This document shows, in pieces, positions 10,948 through 21,952 of a stretch of 64,000 nt of DNA. Below the pieces are notes generated by a model that had not been told where the DNA came from, did not search any database, and worked only from the letters and a program-made list of their open reading frames with translations. This DNA is from an uncultured Erythrobacter sp. (GTDB taxonomy: Bacteria > Pseudomonadota > Alphaproteobacteria > Sphingomonadales > Sphingomonadaceae). The stretch's first letter is position 1, and each line of letters starts with the position of its first letter. Made by a program: the position numbers and the translations under genes. The stretch is from the NCBI GenBank assembly GCA_947500645.1, contig CANMSD010000002.1, positions 372,001 through 436,000 on the forward strand. The letters are read 5' to 3'.

Positions 10948-11649
10948 ATGACTGCGCACAAAGAAGGCGATCCCACGACTCTCAACCGGCTGTACGGTCG
11001 CAGCCAGGGCAAACCACTGCGCCCGCGCCAGCAGGGCTTGGTCGATAATCTGCTTCCAAAAATTGCTGTACCGGCAGAAGGGCCAGTGACGGCAGGGAGG
11101 CTGTTTGGACAAGAGTGCCCACTGCATTTCGAGATCGGCTTTGGCGGCGGTGAGCATCTGGCCTACCGCGCCGATCTGCTGCCCGATCATGGATTGATCG
11201 GCGCCGAACCATTCCTGAATGGTGTTGCGCAGGCGCTAGGCCATGTTGAAGATCAGGGACTGACAAACGTGCGCCTCCACGCTGGCGATGCGTTAGAGGT
11301 TCTGAGCCGCATTCCCGATGGCGCTCTCACAATGGTCTATCTGCTCCATCCCGATCCATGGCCCAAGGCGCGTCACGCAAAGCGCCGGATGATGAATGAT
11401 GGCCCCGTCGCGATGATTGCCAACAAGCTCAAACCCGGAGGTGAATTCCGGTTTGGCACCGATCACGCGATCTATCTGCGACATGCCTTGATGGTGATGC
11501 AGCGCTTCACCGATCGCTTCGAATGGGTGACGGAAGGGCCCTCAAGCTTCCAAAACCGTCCGTCGGGCTGGCCAGAAACTCGCTATGAGAAGAAGGCTCG
11601 TAATGTGTTCGAACACGAGGTCTGGTATTTCCGCTATCGGAAACGCTAG
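10948..11649 (+). CDS. trmB: tRNA (guanine-N7)-methyltransferase
   Basis: FEIGFGGGEHLAYRA and PDPWPKARHAKRR motifs. Confidence 0.95.
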   Translation: MTAHKEGDPTTLNRLYGRSQGKPLRPRQQGLVDNLLPKIAVPAEGPVTAGRLFGQECPLHFEIGFGGGEHLAYRADLLPDHGLIGAEPFLNGVAQALGHVEDQGLTNVRLHAGDALEVLSRIPDGALTMVYLLHPDPWPKARHAKRRMMNDGPVAMIANKLKPGGEFRFGTDHAIYLRHALMVMQRFTDRFEWVTEGPSSFQNRPSGWPETRYEKKARNVFEHEVWYFRYRKR

Positions 11650-11687
11650 ATCGGTACGGTCGAGGCAAAAGGGGGGGAGTCGCAGTC

Positions 11688-12398
11688 ATGGGCAAAACAG
11701 GTTGGTGGATCGGAGGCATCTTCACCCCGATTGGCCTGCTATTTTCCGGTCTCGGCCTTTGGCTCTATCTGAACGATCAGGACCTCGCTGCAAAGGGCGT
11801 GCGAGCGAGCGGGACGGTTATCCAGATCGTAAGCTACCGCGATTCCGATGGAGAAACGATGTATCGCCCGGTCGTCGAGTTTACTGATACGGCTGGCAGC
11901 CGGCGAGAATTCAGCAGCGACGTGAGCAGCAGCACTAGCGAATTCCAGCGTGGCGAGGCGGTCGATGTGATCTACGATCCCGTCGCGCCAGAAAATGCCA
12001 TCATCGACAGCTTTATGGAGCGCTTCTTTCTTCCGCTGATTTTCGGCGGGCTGGGATCAATCTTTGCGCTGGTAGGTGCCGGAATCCTTTTTACGACCAT
12101 CCGCCGCCGCCAGATCGTCGCGGCACTCAAGGAACGAGGTCTGCGGATCAACGCCGAATTCGTAGGTTGCCAATTGGATACATCGATAAAGATCAACGGC
12201 AGAAGCCCATTTCGCGTATTCGCCCAAGCAACACATCCGATGACTGGAAAGCTGGCCAGCTTCGAGAGTGAGCCAATTTGGCTGGATCTCACAGGAGAGC
12301 TCGAACGGCAGCAAGTTCCAGTTCTAATCGATCCAACAAAGCCTAAGAGACACTACGTCGATTTGAGCGAATGGGTACATGAACGCGAACATGCTTGA
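11688..12398 (+). CDS. DUF3592-type membrane protein
   Basis: Two TM segments around a TVIQIVSYRDSDGETMYRPVVEFTD domain. Confidence 0.7.
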   Translation: MGKTGWWIGGIFTPIGLLFSGLGLWLYLNDQDLAAKGVRASGTVIQIVSYRDSDGETMYRPVVEFTDTAGSRREFSSDVSSSTSEFQRGEAVDVIYDPVAPENAIIDSFMERFFLPLIFGGLGSIFALVGAGILFTTIRRRQIVAALKERGLRINAEFVGCQLDTSIKINGRSPFRVFAQATHPMTGKLASFESEPIWLDLTGELERQQVPVLIDPTKPKRHYVDLSEWVHEREHA

Positions 12399-12454
12399 TT
12401 GACCTCGACGGATGAGCGAGCTTCACCATAGGGCAACAGTGTGAGGGTATAACC

Positions 12455-13684
12455 ATGACATCGCGGCGGCAGTTTTTAGGCGGTTTGGCGATCGCCGCGG
12501 GTGCGATTTCGGCGTGCCGCGAGGTCGCTCCGACTGGCGTCGGCGATGACGGACGCAGTAGCAATCCCGACGCGACCACACTCGATGCAGAAGCGCTCGA
12601 GGACGCGCTCGTCGGCAGTTCATATCTCGGCACTGGCGGCGGCGGGAGCCTGTCGGCAGCTCGCGAGCTAGTCGCAGCCGATCTTGCCGCAGGACACACC
12701 TTCACGGTTCTGCCAGTCACGGCGCTGGCCGATACCGACCGGGTCGCCTGTCCCTATGGTCTTGCCAGCCTGGCGGAGACGAGCGAGGAAATGCAGGCGC
12801 AGCTCGACGCGATCGAGAACAAAGTGGAAGAACCAGTGCAGGCGGCGTTCGAAGCTCTGGAGCGCCATCTCGGCCAAAAATTTGCCGGGGTGATCATGGG
12901 CGAGATCGGCCCACTGAGTCTCGCAGAAGGATTGTCGATCGCAGCGCGATTGGGCGTGCCAGCGCTCGATGCCGACACGGTCGGGCGCGCAGTGCCGGAG
13001 ATCAACCAGCACTCGGTCAAGGTTGCGGGCATTCCGCTCACTCCAATCGGCGCAGCAACGCCGTTCGGCGATGAATTGGTGGTGGGCAAGTTGGGCGATC
13101 CGACCCGCGCGGAGGATATCCTGCGCGCGATTGCCGAAGCCAGCCGGGTGTGCGGCGTAGCCGACAGCCCGATCACCGGTGCGCAAGCGAAGCAAGATGG
13201 TACGCTCGTCACCGGCAGCCTGACGCTCGCTCGTACTATCGGCAGCGCGGTGCGCGAGGCAAAGGCGGGTGGCGACGACCCGATTGAGGCCGCGCGAGTT
13301 GCGGGCGATGGCTATCTGCTGTTCACTGGCATGGTCGCCAATACCGAGTGGAAGGATGAGGACGGTTTCCTGCAAGGCAAGGTTACACTAGCCGGAACCG
13401 GCGATTTTGCCGGTCAGCGCTTCGAAACCGACGTGAAGAATGAGCATCTCGTCGCCCGCCGCGATGGCACGGTGGTCGCCACCTGCCCCGACCTGGTCAG
13501 TTTGATCGACCTCGAAACCGCCGACGGCGTGATCAATCCCGGTTACGAGCGCGGACAGGCAGTCGCAGTGCTCGGCTTCCGTTGCGATCCACTGTGGCGC
13601 AGCGAAGCGGGGCTCGCGGTCTTCAGTCCGCGTTATTTCGGCTACGATCTCGACTACATACCGATCGAGGAACTCATTGGCTGA
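12455..13684 (+). CDS. DUF917-family protein with Tat/lipoprotein-like signal
   Basis: SRRQFLGGLAIAAGAISAC followed by DUF917-like LVGSSYLGTGGGGS...GEIGPLSLAEGLSIAARLGVPALDADTVGRAVPEI. Confidence 0.78.
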   Translation: MTSRRQFLGGLAIAAGAISACREVAPTGVGDDGRSSNPDATTLDAEALEDALVGSSYLGTGGGGSLSAARELVAADLAAGHTFTVLPVTALADTDRVACPYGLASLAETSEEMQAQLDAIENKVEEPVQAAFEALERHLGQKFAGVIMGEIGPLSLAEGLSIAARLGVPALDADTVGRAVPEINQHSVKVAGIPLTPIGAATPFGDELVVGKLGDPTRAEDILRAIAEASRVCGVADSPITGAQAKQDGTLVTGSLTLARTIGSAVREAKAGGDDPIEAARVAGDGYLLFTGMVANTEWKDEDGFLQGKVTLAGTGDFAGQRFETDVKNEHLVARRDGTVVATCPDLVSLIDLETADGVINPGYERGQAVAVLGFRCDPLWRSEAGLAVFSPRYFGYDLDYIPIEELIG

Positions 13685-15949
13685 TCAGCCGACCACCCCC
13701 GCACTGGCGAGCACCGCTAGCGTCAGCACATCTGGCGCGATCGCAGTCATCGGCACGATCTGAACCGGCTTCTCCATCCCGATCAACATCGGTCCAACCG
13801 TCGCATTGCCCGCCAGCTCGCGGAGCATTTTGGCAGACAGGTTAGCTGATTGCAGACCGGGCATGACCAATACATTCGCAGGCGCGGACAGGCGGCTGAA
13901 AGGATAAAGCTCCATCACCTTCGGGTTGAGTGCGGCATCGGGTGCCATTTCACCTTCATATTCGAAACCGGGGTCTTCGCGATCAAGGATCGCAACAGCC
14001 TCGCGGATGTTACCGAGCCATTGGCCCGATGGATTACCGAAGGTGGAATAGGACAGGAATGCTACACGCGGCTCATGCCCCATGCGGCGCGCGACTGCTG
14101 CGGTTTCCTTGGCGATATGGGCAAGCTCTTCGGCATTCGGTCGCTCATTAATTGTGGTATCGGCAAGGAACGTCGTGTGGTTCTTGCCGATCATCATGTG
14201 CACACCGAACGGCAGGGAATCCGGCTTCGGATCGAGCACGCGATTGATCTCGCGCGCGGTCTGGGCGAATGTGCGCGTGAGGCCAGAGATAACTCCCTCA
14301 CCATGCCCGAGCGCAACGAGAAGCGCTGCGAACACGTTACGCTCCTGATTCACCATCCGGCGAACATCGCGCTCGGTGTAGCCTTTGCGTTGCAGTCGTT
14401 TGTACAGATAGTCGACCATGGCCGGCACGTGCTCGGACGTGGCCGAGTTCTGGATCTCAAAGCTGCCAGGGTCTGAAACCGACAATTGGTGTAGTTTGTC
14501 GACAACTGCCTTGGTCCGCCCCACCAGCACCGGCGTGCCGTAGCCGAAGTCGCGATATTGAATGGCAGCACGCAGCACGACTTCTTCTTCCGCCTCGGCA
14601 AAAACCATCCGCTTCGGATTGGCCTTTGCCTCATTGTAGACGCCGGTGAGGACGGCAGTCGTCGGGTTGAGGCGCGACTTGAGCGCGTGGCGATAGGCGT
14701 CGAGGTCTTCGATCTTCGCTTGCGCCACCCCTGAATCCATGGCCGCTTTCGCCACTGCCGAAGACACGACTTCGATCAAGCGCGGGTCGAAAGGTGCAGG
14801 GATAATATAGTCTTTGCCGAATTTCTGGTTCTTGCCGTAAGCACTCGCGACTTCCTCAGGCACTCGTTCGCGCGCCAACTCTGCGATAGCCTGGGCTGCA
14901 GCAATTTTCATCTCTTCATTGATCGTCGTCGCTTGGACATCGAGCGCGCCGCGGAAGATGAAGGGAAAACCAAGCACGTTGTTCACCTGGTTCGGGAAGT
15001 CGGACCGCCCGGTGGCGATAATCGCGTCGGGCCGAACCTTCTGCGCTTCATCCGGCATGATCTCCGGCGTCGGATTGGCCATGGCAAAGATGATCGGCTT
15101 GTCCGCCATCTTCTCCACCCAAGCTGGCTTGAGAGCCCCAGCTGCCGACAGACCGAGAAAGATATCCGCGCCGACAAGCGCCTCTTCCAGATCAGTGGCG
15201 TCTGTTTCAACCGCGTGCGCGCTCTTCCATTGATCGACATTGTCGCGACCCGGAGTGATCGGCCCGCTGCGATCGCATACGATGACGTTCTCGTGCGGAA
15301 TTCCCATCGCCTTGATGAGAGCTGTGCAGGCAAGCGCAGACGCCCCCGCCCCGTTCACCACCATGCGGGCATCCTTAAGGTCTCGTCCGGTAAGATGGCA
15401 CGCATTTATCAGGCCAGCTGCCGCGATGATGGCCGTGCCGTGCTGGTCATCATGCATCACCGGTATTTTCATTCGTTCGCGCAAAGCCTGCTCGATAATG
15501 AAGCACTCTGGCGCCTTGATGTCCTCGAGATTGATGCCGCCGAAGCTAGGTTCCATCAGTGCAACCGCCTCGATAAAGGCCTCTGGATCTTCGGTATCCA
15601 GCTCTAGATCGATAGAATCGACATCGGCGAAGCGCTTGAAGAGTACGGCCTTACCCTCCATCACTGGTTTGGAGGCAAGCGCCCCGAGATTGCCCAGGCC
15701 GAGAATAGCGGTGCCGTTGGAGATAACAGCGACCAAGTTGGAGCGCGCCGTATAGCGGGCCGCTAGACTGGGATCTTCGGCGATCGCCTCCACAGGAGCT
15801 GCAACGCCGGGAGAATAAGCCAGGCTCAGATCGCGCTGCGATGCCATTGGCTTCGATGCGACGATTTCGATTTTACCAGGACGAATGGTTTCGTGATAAA
15901 ACAGCGCTTCGCGCGTGGTGAAAGTCACTTGCCGATCTTCGGCCATCAA
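13685..15949 (-). CDS. maeB: NADP-dependent malic enzyme with C-terminal phosphotransacetylase domain
   Basis: LAYSPGVAAPVEAI, HDDQHGTAIIAAAGLINA; PTA-like C-terminus. Confidence 0.93.
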   Translation of the reverse strand: MMAEDRQVTFTTREALFYHETIRPGKIEIVASKPMASQRDLSLAYSPGVAAPVEAIAEDPSLAARYTARSNLVAVISNGTAILGLGNLGALASKPVMEGKAVLFKRFADVDSIDLELDTEDPEAFIEAVALMEPSFGGINLEDIKAPECFIIEQALRERMKIPVMHDDQHGTAIIAAAGLINACHLTGRDLKDARMVVNGAGASALACTALIKAMGIPHENVIVCDRSGPITPGRDNVDQWKSAHAVETDATDLEEALVGADIFLGLSAAGALKPAWVEKMADKPIIFAMANPTPEIMPDEAQKVRPDAIIATGRSDFPNQVNNVLGFPFIFRGALDVQATTINEEMKIAAAQAIAELARERVPEEVASAYGKNQKFGKDYIIPAPFDPRLIEVVSSAVAKAAMDSGVAQAKIEDLDAYRHALKSRLNPTTAVLTGVYNEAKANPKRMVFAEAEEEVVLRAAIQYRDFGYGTPVLVGRTKAVVDKLHQLSVSDPGSFEIQNSATSEHVPAMVDYLYKRLQRKGYTERDVRRMVNQERNVFAALLVALGHGEGVISGLTRTFAQTAREINRVLDPKPDSLPFGVHMMIGKNHTTFLADTTINERPNAEELAHIAKETAAVARRMGHEPRVAFLSYSTFGNPSGQWLGNIREAVAILDREDPGFEYEGEMAPDAALNPKVMELYPFSRLSAPANVLVMPGLQSANLSAKMLRELAGNATVGPMLIGMEKPVQIVPMTAIAPDVLTLAVLASAGVVG

Positions 15950-16059
15950 CGTCTCCTGTCGAATTTCTCTGAGCGCTTAGCCCGCTAAATTCACAAACGA
16001 TAGGGGAAAGGAGCCTTAGGCCAGTTCCGAATCGGCGGACGCCTGTCTAGGCCATTGCA

Positions 16060-18687
16060 ATGGCCGCCAAGACGACACCGATGATGGAGCAGTTTCTCGC
16101 TCTAAAGCAGGAGGCGGGAGACTGTCTGCTGTTCTATCGGATGGGCGATTTTTTCGAGCTGTTTTTTGACGATGCAAAAATCGCGGCAGGTATCTTGGAT
16201 ATCGCATTGACTGCCCGCGGCGAGCACGATGGCGAGCCCGTGCCGATGTGCGGAGTGCCGGTTCACTCAGCTGAAGGCTACCTCGCCCGCCTGATAAAGG
16301 GCGGATGCCGGGTCGCCATTGCCGAACAGGTTGAAACGCCCGAAGAGGCCAAAGTCCGTGCCAAGAAAGAAGGCACGCCATCCTCCAAAGCGTTAGTGAA
16401 GCGAGACATCGTAAGGTTTGTCACCGCTGGTACGCTGACTGAAGAAGCGCTGCTCGAACCGCGCAATGCAAACCTGCTTGTCGCGCTTGCGGAGGTGCGC
16501 GGGACACTCGGCATAGCCAGTTGCGACATTTCGACCGGGATTGTCGCTCTTGAGGAGTGCACTCCAGAAATGCTTGGGGCACATCTGGCCCGGCTGAATC
16601 CGAATGAAGTTGTTGTCCCGGAAGATTGGCCACATGGCCCGGATGACGTGACCTTCAGGCCGCGCGGCGATTTCGCTAGCGATGACGGTGCCGAACGACT
16701 GAAGAAAATCCATGATGTCGCGACGCTGGATGGCTTCGGCGACTTCTCGCGCGCAATGCTGGCAGCAGCAGGGGGCCTTGTCGCCTATCTCGACCATGTC
16801 GGGCGTGGGTCGCTACCGATGCTCCTGCCACCCACGGCGCGCCTCCACGCGTCGGGCATGGTCATGGATGAGGCGACGCGCGCGAGCCTCGAAATCCTAC
16901 AAGCGCAAGACGGATCGCGCGCTGGTAGTCTGATTGCTTCGATTGATCGCTGCGTTACGGGGGCTGGAGCACGGCAGCTCGCGGAAGATCTCGCGTCTCC
17001 TTTGCTTGATCGTCAGGCAATCGAAGAGCGGCTCGCGCTGGTGCAGTTTTGGCGCGACCGACCGATCGATCGCGCAGACCTGCGCGAAACCTTGCGAGCC
17101 CTGCCCGATCTGGGCCGTGCGCTTGGTCGGATCGTTGCCGGACGCGGCAGCCCGCGTGACTTGGGTCAGGTTCGCGACGGACTGAGCGATGCCCGAAAGT
17201 TGCATGATGCGCTGAAGCCTCAAAACGACAAACCTGCGTTGCTCACGCAATTGCTGCCGCATCTGACGGGGCATAGCGAACTTACCGATCTGCTCCATAT
17301 GGCGCTGGTTGCGTCACCTCCGACCGAGCGCGCGAACGGTGGCTATATCGCGGATGGCTACGATGCGGGGCTCGACGAGTTGCGTCAGGTTTCGGGCAAT
17401 GCACGCCGCGCCATAGCAGCGATGGAAGCGCGATATCGCGACGAAACAGGGATTGCCGCACTCAAGATCAAGCACAACGGCGTGCTCGGATATTTCATTG
17501 AAGTGCCAAATCGCCATGCAGATGCTTTGATGGCTCCCGACAGCGGCTTCACACACCGGCAAACTATGAAAGGCGCCGTCCGCTTCAATTCGATCTCGCT
17601 GCACGAGGAAGCGACGCGGATATCTGAAGCAGGAGGACGAGCGCTAGCAGCCGAAGAAGCGCATCTTGAAGAACTGACCAGCAAGATCGTCGGATCGCAG
17701 CGAGCAATTGCCGAAACAGCGGCGGCGCTTGCGCGGATCGATGTAGCGGCAGGACAAGCAGAGCGAGCCGCCGAAGGGGATTGGTGTCGGCCTGAGATCA
17801 TCGACACTTCGGCACTCGAGATAGCAGGCGGACGTCATCCGGTTGTCGAAGCGGCGCTTGCGAAAACGAACGAGCGCTTCGTAGCGAATGATTGCGCACT
17901 TTCCGAGACCAACCGTCTGTGGCTGATTGGCGGGCCGAACATGGGCGGTAAATCGACCTTCCTGAGACAGAACGCCTTGATCGTACTGATGGCGCAGGCG
18001 GGTGGATACGTTCCTGCAAACTCGGCCAAAATCGGCTTGGTCGATCGCCTTTTCAGCCGCGTTGGCGCTTCAGACAATCTCGCGCGTGGTCGCTCAACCT
18101 TCATGGTTGAAATGGTCGAAACCGCCGCAATTCTCTCGCAAGCCACCACTCGCAGCTTTGTAATCCTCGATGAGGTAGGTCGCGGGACATCGACCTATGA
18201 TGGGCTTGCCCTGGCGTGGGCAGTCGTCGAAGCGGTGCATTCGAAAATCGCGTGTCGCTGCCTGTTCGCCACCCACTATCATGAGCTGGCGCGCCTCGCG
18301 GAAAGCTGTGAGGCGCTTTCGCTGCATCACGTTCGCGCACGCGAATGGAAAGGCGATCTGGTCCTGCTTCACGAGCTAGCCGAAGGCCCCGCAGATCGGA
18401 GCTACGGACTTGCCGTTGCGAAATTGGCCGGCGTACCGGCCCCGGTGGTCAAACGCGCTCGCCAAGTGCTTGAGAAGCTGGAGGCAGCGCGATCAGAGAC
18501 TGGCGGTATCGCTGCTGGACTCGGTGAATTGCCATTGTTCGCGGCTGCTTCGCACGAGGAAGAACCTGAGCCGAAGGATGAATTGATCGAGCGACTCAAA
18601 GGGGCAGATATCGATGCATTGTCGCCGCGCGACGCGCTCGATTTTCTCTATGAGCTCAAACGCGAACTGGATGCTACCAAACCTTAA
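16060..18687 (+). CDS. mutS: DNA mismatch repair protein MutS
   Basis: TPMMEQFLALKQEAGDCLLFYRMGDFFELF; Walker A GGPNMGGKST; LDEVGRGTSTYDG. Confidence 0.98.
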   Translation: MAAKTTPMMEQFLALKQEAGDCLLFYRMGDFFELFFDDAKIAAGILDIALTARGEHDGEPVPMCGVPVHSAEGYLARLIKGGCRVAIAEQVETPEEAKVRAKKEGTPSSKALVKRDIVRFVTAGTLTEEALLEPRNANLLVALAEVRGTLGIASCDISTGIVALEECTPEMLGAHLARLNPNEVVVPEDWPHGPDDVTFRPRGDFASDDGAERLKKIHDVATLDGFGDFSRAMLAAAGGLVAYLDHVGRGSLPMLLPPTARLHASGMVMDEATRASLEILQAQDGSRAGSLIASIDRCVTGAGARQLAEDLASPLLDRQAIEERLALVQFWRDRPIDRADLRETLRALPDLGRALGRIVAGRGSPRDLGQVRDGLSDARKLHDALKPQNDKPALLTQLLPHLTGHSELTDLLHMALVASPPTERANGGYIADGYDAGLDELRQVSGNARRAIAAMEARYRDETGIAALKIKHNGVLGYFIEVPNRHADALMAPDSGFTHRQTMKGAVRFNSISLHEEATRISEAGGRALAAEEAHLEELTSKIVGSQRAIAETAAALARIDVAAGQAERAAEGDWCRPEIIDTSALEIAGGRHPVVEAALAKTNERFVANDCALSETNRLWLIGGPNMGGKSTFLRQNALIVLMAQAGGYVPANSAKIGLVDRLFSRVGASDNLARGRSTFMVEMVETAAILSQATTRSFVILDEVGRGTSTYDGLALAWAVVEAVHSKIACRCLFATHYHELARLAESCEALSLHHVRAREWKGDLVLLHELAEGPADRSYGLAVAKLAGVPAPVVKRARQVLEKLEAARSETGGIAAGLGELPLFAAASHEEEPEPKDELIERLKGADIDALSPRDALDFLYELKRELDATKP

Positions 18688-18713
18688 CCAAGAGCAGCCT
18701 ATGTTCTCGCATT

Positions 18714-19184
18714 ATGTCGATGACACTGTTCGAAAATCACAAAGCAGCGCTTGTCTTTGCCGGGGTCACCCTGTTCGGCGCCGCAATTTTTGTGGAATCT
18801 CGCAGCGCTTCAGAACCGAAAGACATAGAAGTCGCAAACAAGGTTGAGCCGCGCGAACAGAAGCCAGCGGAGGTTAGCACGTCGAGTGAGACGCAGCTTA
18901 GTGAATGGTACGAGGGCGATGAGCCTGTCATCGACGATTTCGTCCCGGATGACGAGCTAATCGACGAGGCGAATGGGTTTGATCCAACACCTGAATATGT
19001 TTCGCCCGAGGAAAGCTCAGTGGTCGAAACAGTGATCGTACGGCAAGCCAACAATAGACCGCCAGCCGCCGGTGAGCGTAGCTATCGCGACAATGGAAAC
19101 GGACCGCGCATGGTCCCTGGAAAGCCTAAAGATGGCGGCGGTGGACCGCGCCAACCAATAGTTGCAAGGCAGGACGGCCGGTAA
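18714..19184 (+). CDS. Hypothetical protein with N-terminal TM and acidic linker
   Basis: Single hydrophobic segment then Glu/Asp/Pro-rich sequence. Confidence 0.5.
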   Translation: MSMTLFENHKAALVFAGVTLFGAAIFVESRSASEPKDIEVANKVEPREQKPAEVSTSSETQLSEWYEGDEPVIDDFVPDDELIDEANGFDPTPEYVSPEESSVVETVIVRQANNRPPAAGERSYRDNGNGPRMVPGKPKDGGGGPRQPIVARQDGR

Positions 19185-19211
19185 TTAGCGCAAAGGCGCG
19201 CCACGCACACA

Positions 19212-20081
19212 CTAGCGTGTGGGAACTGGCGCTTCACCGGAGTAATCATAGAAGCCTCGCCCGGTCTTACGACCAAGCCAACCCGCTTCGACGTATTTCA
19301 CTAACAAGGGTGCTGGGCGATATTTCGTGTCGCGGGTCGTCTTATACAACACCTTGATGATATCGAGGCATGTATCAAGGCCTACAAAATCAGCGAGTTG
19401 CAGAGGACCCATCGGGTGGTTGAGACCTAGCCGACAACCCTTGTCGATATCCTCAATGCCAGCTGTTGATTGTCCCAGAACAAATACCGCCTCGTTGATC
19501 ATCGGCAGCAGAATGCGGTTCACCACAAAGCCCGGTTCATCCTGGCTAAGAACAACTTCCTTGCCCAAGCCCCGCGCGAAATCGGACACCCAATCGGTGG
19601 TCGCTTGCGCGGTCGCAAGCCCTGGAATTACTTCGATCAGGCCCATTACCGGGACTGGGTTGAAGAAATGCAAGCCGATGAAGCGCTCCGGGTCGGGCGA
19701 GTAATTTGCCATCCGGGTAATCGGAATTGAGCTGGTATTGCTCGCCATGATTGCGTTTGATCCGAGCACTTTCCCGGCCTCTTCGAAAATCACCTTTTTT
19801 ATCGGTTCTTTTTCGGTCGCCGCCTCGATGATCAGGTCTGCATCTGCCATCGGCTGATAGTCGCCAACGGGCGTAATTTTCCCGAGCAGTGTTTCCGCAG
19901 CGTCTGCCTCGAGCTTGCCGCGTCCAACCAGCTTGACTAGCGATTTCTCGATTGCGGCCTTGCCGGCCTGCGAACGAGCCAAATCTACGTCCGACAGCAG
20001 AACCGACATCCCATGCTGGGCGATCGTCTGCGCGATCCCCGTGCCCATTTGTCCAGCCCCGATGACTGCGATTGTCCGCAT
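19212..20081 (-). CDS. 3-hydroxybutyryl-CoA dehydrogenase
   Basis: [21 protein letters not shown] Rossmann motif; [17 protein letters not shown]. Confidence 0.93.
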   Translation of the reverse strand: MRTIAVIGAGQMGTGIAQTIAQHGMSVLLSDVDLARSQAGKAAIEKSLVKLVGRGKLEADAAETLLGKITPVGDYQPMADADLIIEAATEKEPIKKVIFEEAGKVLGSNAIMASNTSSIPITRMANYSPDPERFIGLHFFNPVPVMGLIEVIPGLATAQATTDWVSDFARGLGKEVVLSQDEPGFVVNRILLPMINEAVFVLGQSTAGIEDIDKGCRLGLNHPMGPLQLADFVGLDTCLDIIKVLYKTTRDTKYRPAPLLVKYVEAGWLGRKTGRGFYDYSGEAPVPTR

Positions 20082-20140
20082 GACTTTTCCCTTCGCAAGT
20101 GCAGCAAAGCAGGCGTGTTAGCGCCGCATCAGCGCGCTGG

Positions 20141-20716
20141 CTAGCGATTAGCGCCGGGAATCCACTTCACGTCAGCGCGCCCATCGTCATTGAGTACACG
20201 CGCTAGCACAAACAGAAGATCGGACAGGCGATTGATGTACGCCAACGCTGCCGGATTAACCGCATCATGATCGGCAAGTTCAGTCATCGCCCGCTCTGCG
20301 GCGCGAGTTGAGGCGCGAGCGACATGAGTGCGCGCGGCGGCTTCGCTTCCGCCGGGCAGAACAAAGCTCGTGAGCGGTTCCAGCCGTTCGTTCAACTCGT
20401 CGATCTGACCCTCAAGCCAATCAGACTGCGCGGGAACCACGCGCAGCACCATTTCCGACGGGGTGAAATCGCCATTCTCGCTAGGGGTCGCCAAATCAGC
20501 GCCTAAATCGAACAGGTCGTTCTGCACGCGATTGAGCAGAGCGCGGTGGTTTTCGTCGCTAAAAGCACAAGCCGCTAGGCCTATGGCGCTGTTCGCCTCG
20601 TCCACCCGGCCAATTGCAGCAATGCGCGCTGAGTGCTTTGCAGTGCGCGAGCCATCGACAAGGCCGGTCGTGCCATCATCGCCGGTGCGCGTGTAAATCT
20701 TGTTCAGCTTGACCAA
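20141..20716 (-). CDS. Cob(I)yrinic acid a,c-diamide adenosyltransferase, PduO type
   Basis: KIYTRTGDDGTTGLVDGSR; ARASTRAAERAM. Confidence 0.92.
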   Translation of the reverse strand: MVKLNKIYTRTGDDGTTGLVDGSRTAKHSARIAAIGRVDEANSAIGLAACAFSDENHRALLNRVQNDLFDLGADLATPSENGDFTPSEMVLRVVPAQSDWLEGQIDELNERLEPLTSFVLPGGSEAAARTHVARASTRAAERAMTELADHDAVNPAALAYINRLSDLLFVLARVLNDDGRADVKWIPGANR

Positions 20717-20748
20717 AGATCGTTATCCCGCCTGAAATCGCCTGCGCT

Positions 20749-20979
20749 TTAGCGGGCCGCTAGCAGAATGATCGCCACCACCACGATGGCTAAAGCCTGG
20801 TACTTGATCCGCGCAAACATAGCCTTGTTTTGCAGCAATTGCATGTCGGTGGCGGTCTCGCCTTCGCCAGTCTCCAGATCGATTTTCGTGGTTTTCAGAA
20901 ACGCGATCACCCCGCGCACCAACGAGACAACCACAAGGACGCACAGAACGGCCAGCACAGCGACGAGGAAATAAGTCAT
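20749..20979 (-). CDS. Twin-transmembrane (HIG1-like) small protein
   Basis: 76 aa, two TM helices, NKAMFARIKYQALAI. Confidence 0.7.
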   Translation of the reverse strand: MTYFLVAVLAVLCVLVVVSLVRGVIAFLKTTKIDLETGEGETATDMQLLQNKAMFARIKYQALAIVVVAIILLAAR

Positions 20980-20988
20980 GCGGTCTAT

Positions 20989-21819
20989 TTAGGCGCTTTC
21001 CAGAGAGATACCAGCCGGCAAACGTTGCAAGCGGAGTTGCTCTGCCAACAACCGGCCATCTTCACTGGAGTTCCGGAGATCGGACAGCGAGGGGGAATTT
21101 CGCCGTTTAGCTAGCTTCTTACCGTCACTATCGAGGAGCAGGGCGTGGTGATGCCAATGCGGAACTGGCAGGCTCAGCAGTTCTTGTAATAGCCGGTGAA
21201 CATGACTTGCCGAATAGAGGTCCGACCCGCGCGTGACCAAAGTTACCCCGTCGATTGCGTCGTCCAGTGTGGCAGCCACGTGATAACTGGCTGGTTCATC
21301 CTTGCGCACCAGCACCACGTCACCAAAGTCGCGTGGATCGACTATGACAGCGCCAGAAAGCTCATCGGTCCAGGCTATCTCACCTGCCTGGCCCATGGCT
21401 TTCTCGAGATCGAGCCGAAGCGCAGCTGGTTTCGATTTGTCAATCACAGCATTCTTGCAGGTCCCCGGATAGATTGGGCCTTCCGGACCACTCGCCGGCT
21501 GTGCCTGTCTGATATCCGATCGCGTACAAACGCACGGATACAACAATCCTCGCTCCAGCAATTGCTGCGCTGCGTGCTCGTAGCTTTCAAGGCGTGTTGA
21601 CTGAGCAGGAACTTCGTCCCACTCGAGGCCAAGCCATTCCAGATCATGGCGAAACTCATCGGCCAGCTCGGGCCTAGAGCGCGCACCATCAATGTCCTCG
21701 ATCCGCAAAAGGAAACGGCCATTACCCGCCTGCGCTAGGTCATGTGCTACAATTGCGGAATATGCGTGACCGAGATGCAAATGCCCATTTGGGCTCGGGG
21801 CGAAACGCGTTACGATCAT
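20989..21819 (-). CDS. gluQ: Glutamyl-Q tRNA(Asp) synthetase; start set at MIVTRFAPSP
   Basis: TRFAPSPNGHLHLGHAYSA and KLAKR motifs. Confidence 0.92.
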   Translation of the reverse strand: MIVTRFAPSPNGHLHLGHAYSAIVAHDLAQAGNGRFLLRIEDIDGARSRPELADEFRHDLEWLGLEWDEVPAQSTRLESYEHAAQQLLERGLLYPCVCTRSDIRQAQPASGPEGPIYPGTCKNAVIDKSKPAALRLDLEKAMGQAGEIAWTDELSGAVIVDPRDFGDVVLVRKDEPASYHVAATLDDAIDGVTLVTRGSDLYSASHVHRLLQELLSLPVPHWHHHALLLDSDGKKLAKRRNSPSLSDLRNSSEDGRLLAEQLRLQRLPAGISLESA

Positions 21820-21952
21820 CGTGTCGCTCCAATGCCACAGCGCTCTACACTGCGCGACCCTTCTGAAAATCCTTGTGGAAAGCGCGACTGTCATGGCTTT
21901 GACTCTTTCCATTGCCACGGCATTCTCGATTTCATCAGGGAGGAGCACCCGA

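Noticed and set aside
11667-11676. G7 run upstream of the DUF3592 gene
   Set aside because: Probably part of a purine-rich ribosome-binding region; no evidence of variability
13850-15607. Long plus-strand ORFs (208 aa, 224 aa) opposite the malic enzyme gene
   Set aside because: Shadow ORFs of a well-conserved coding strand
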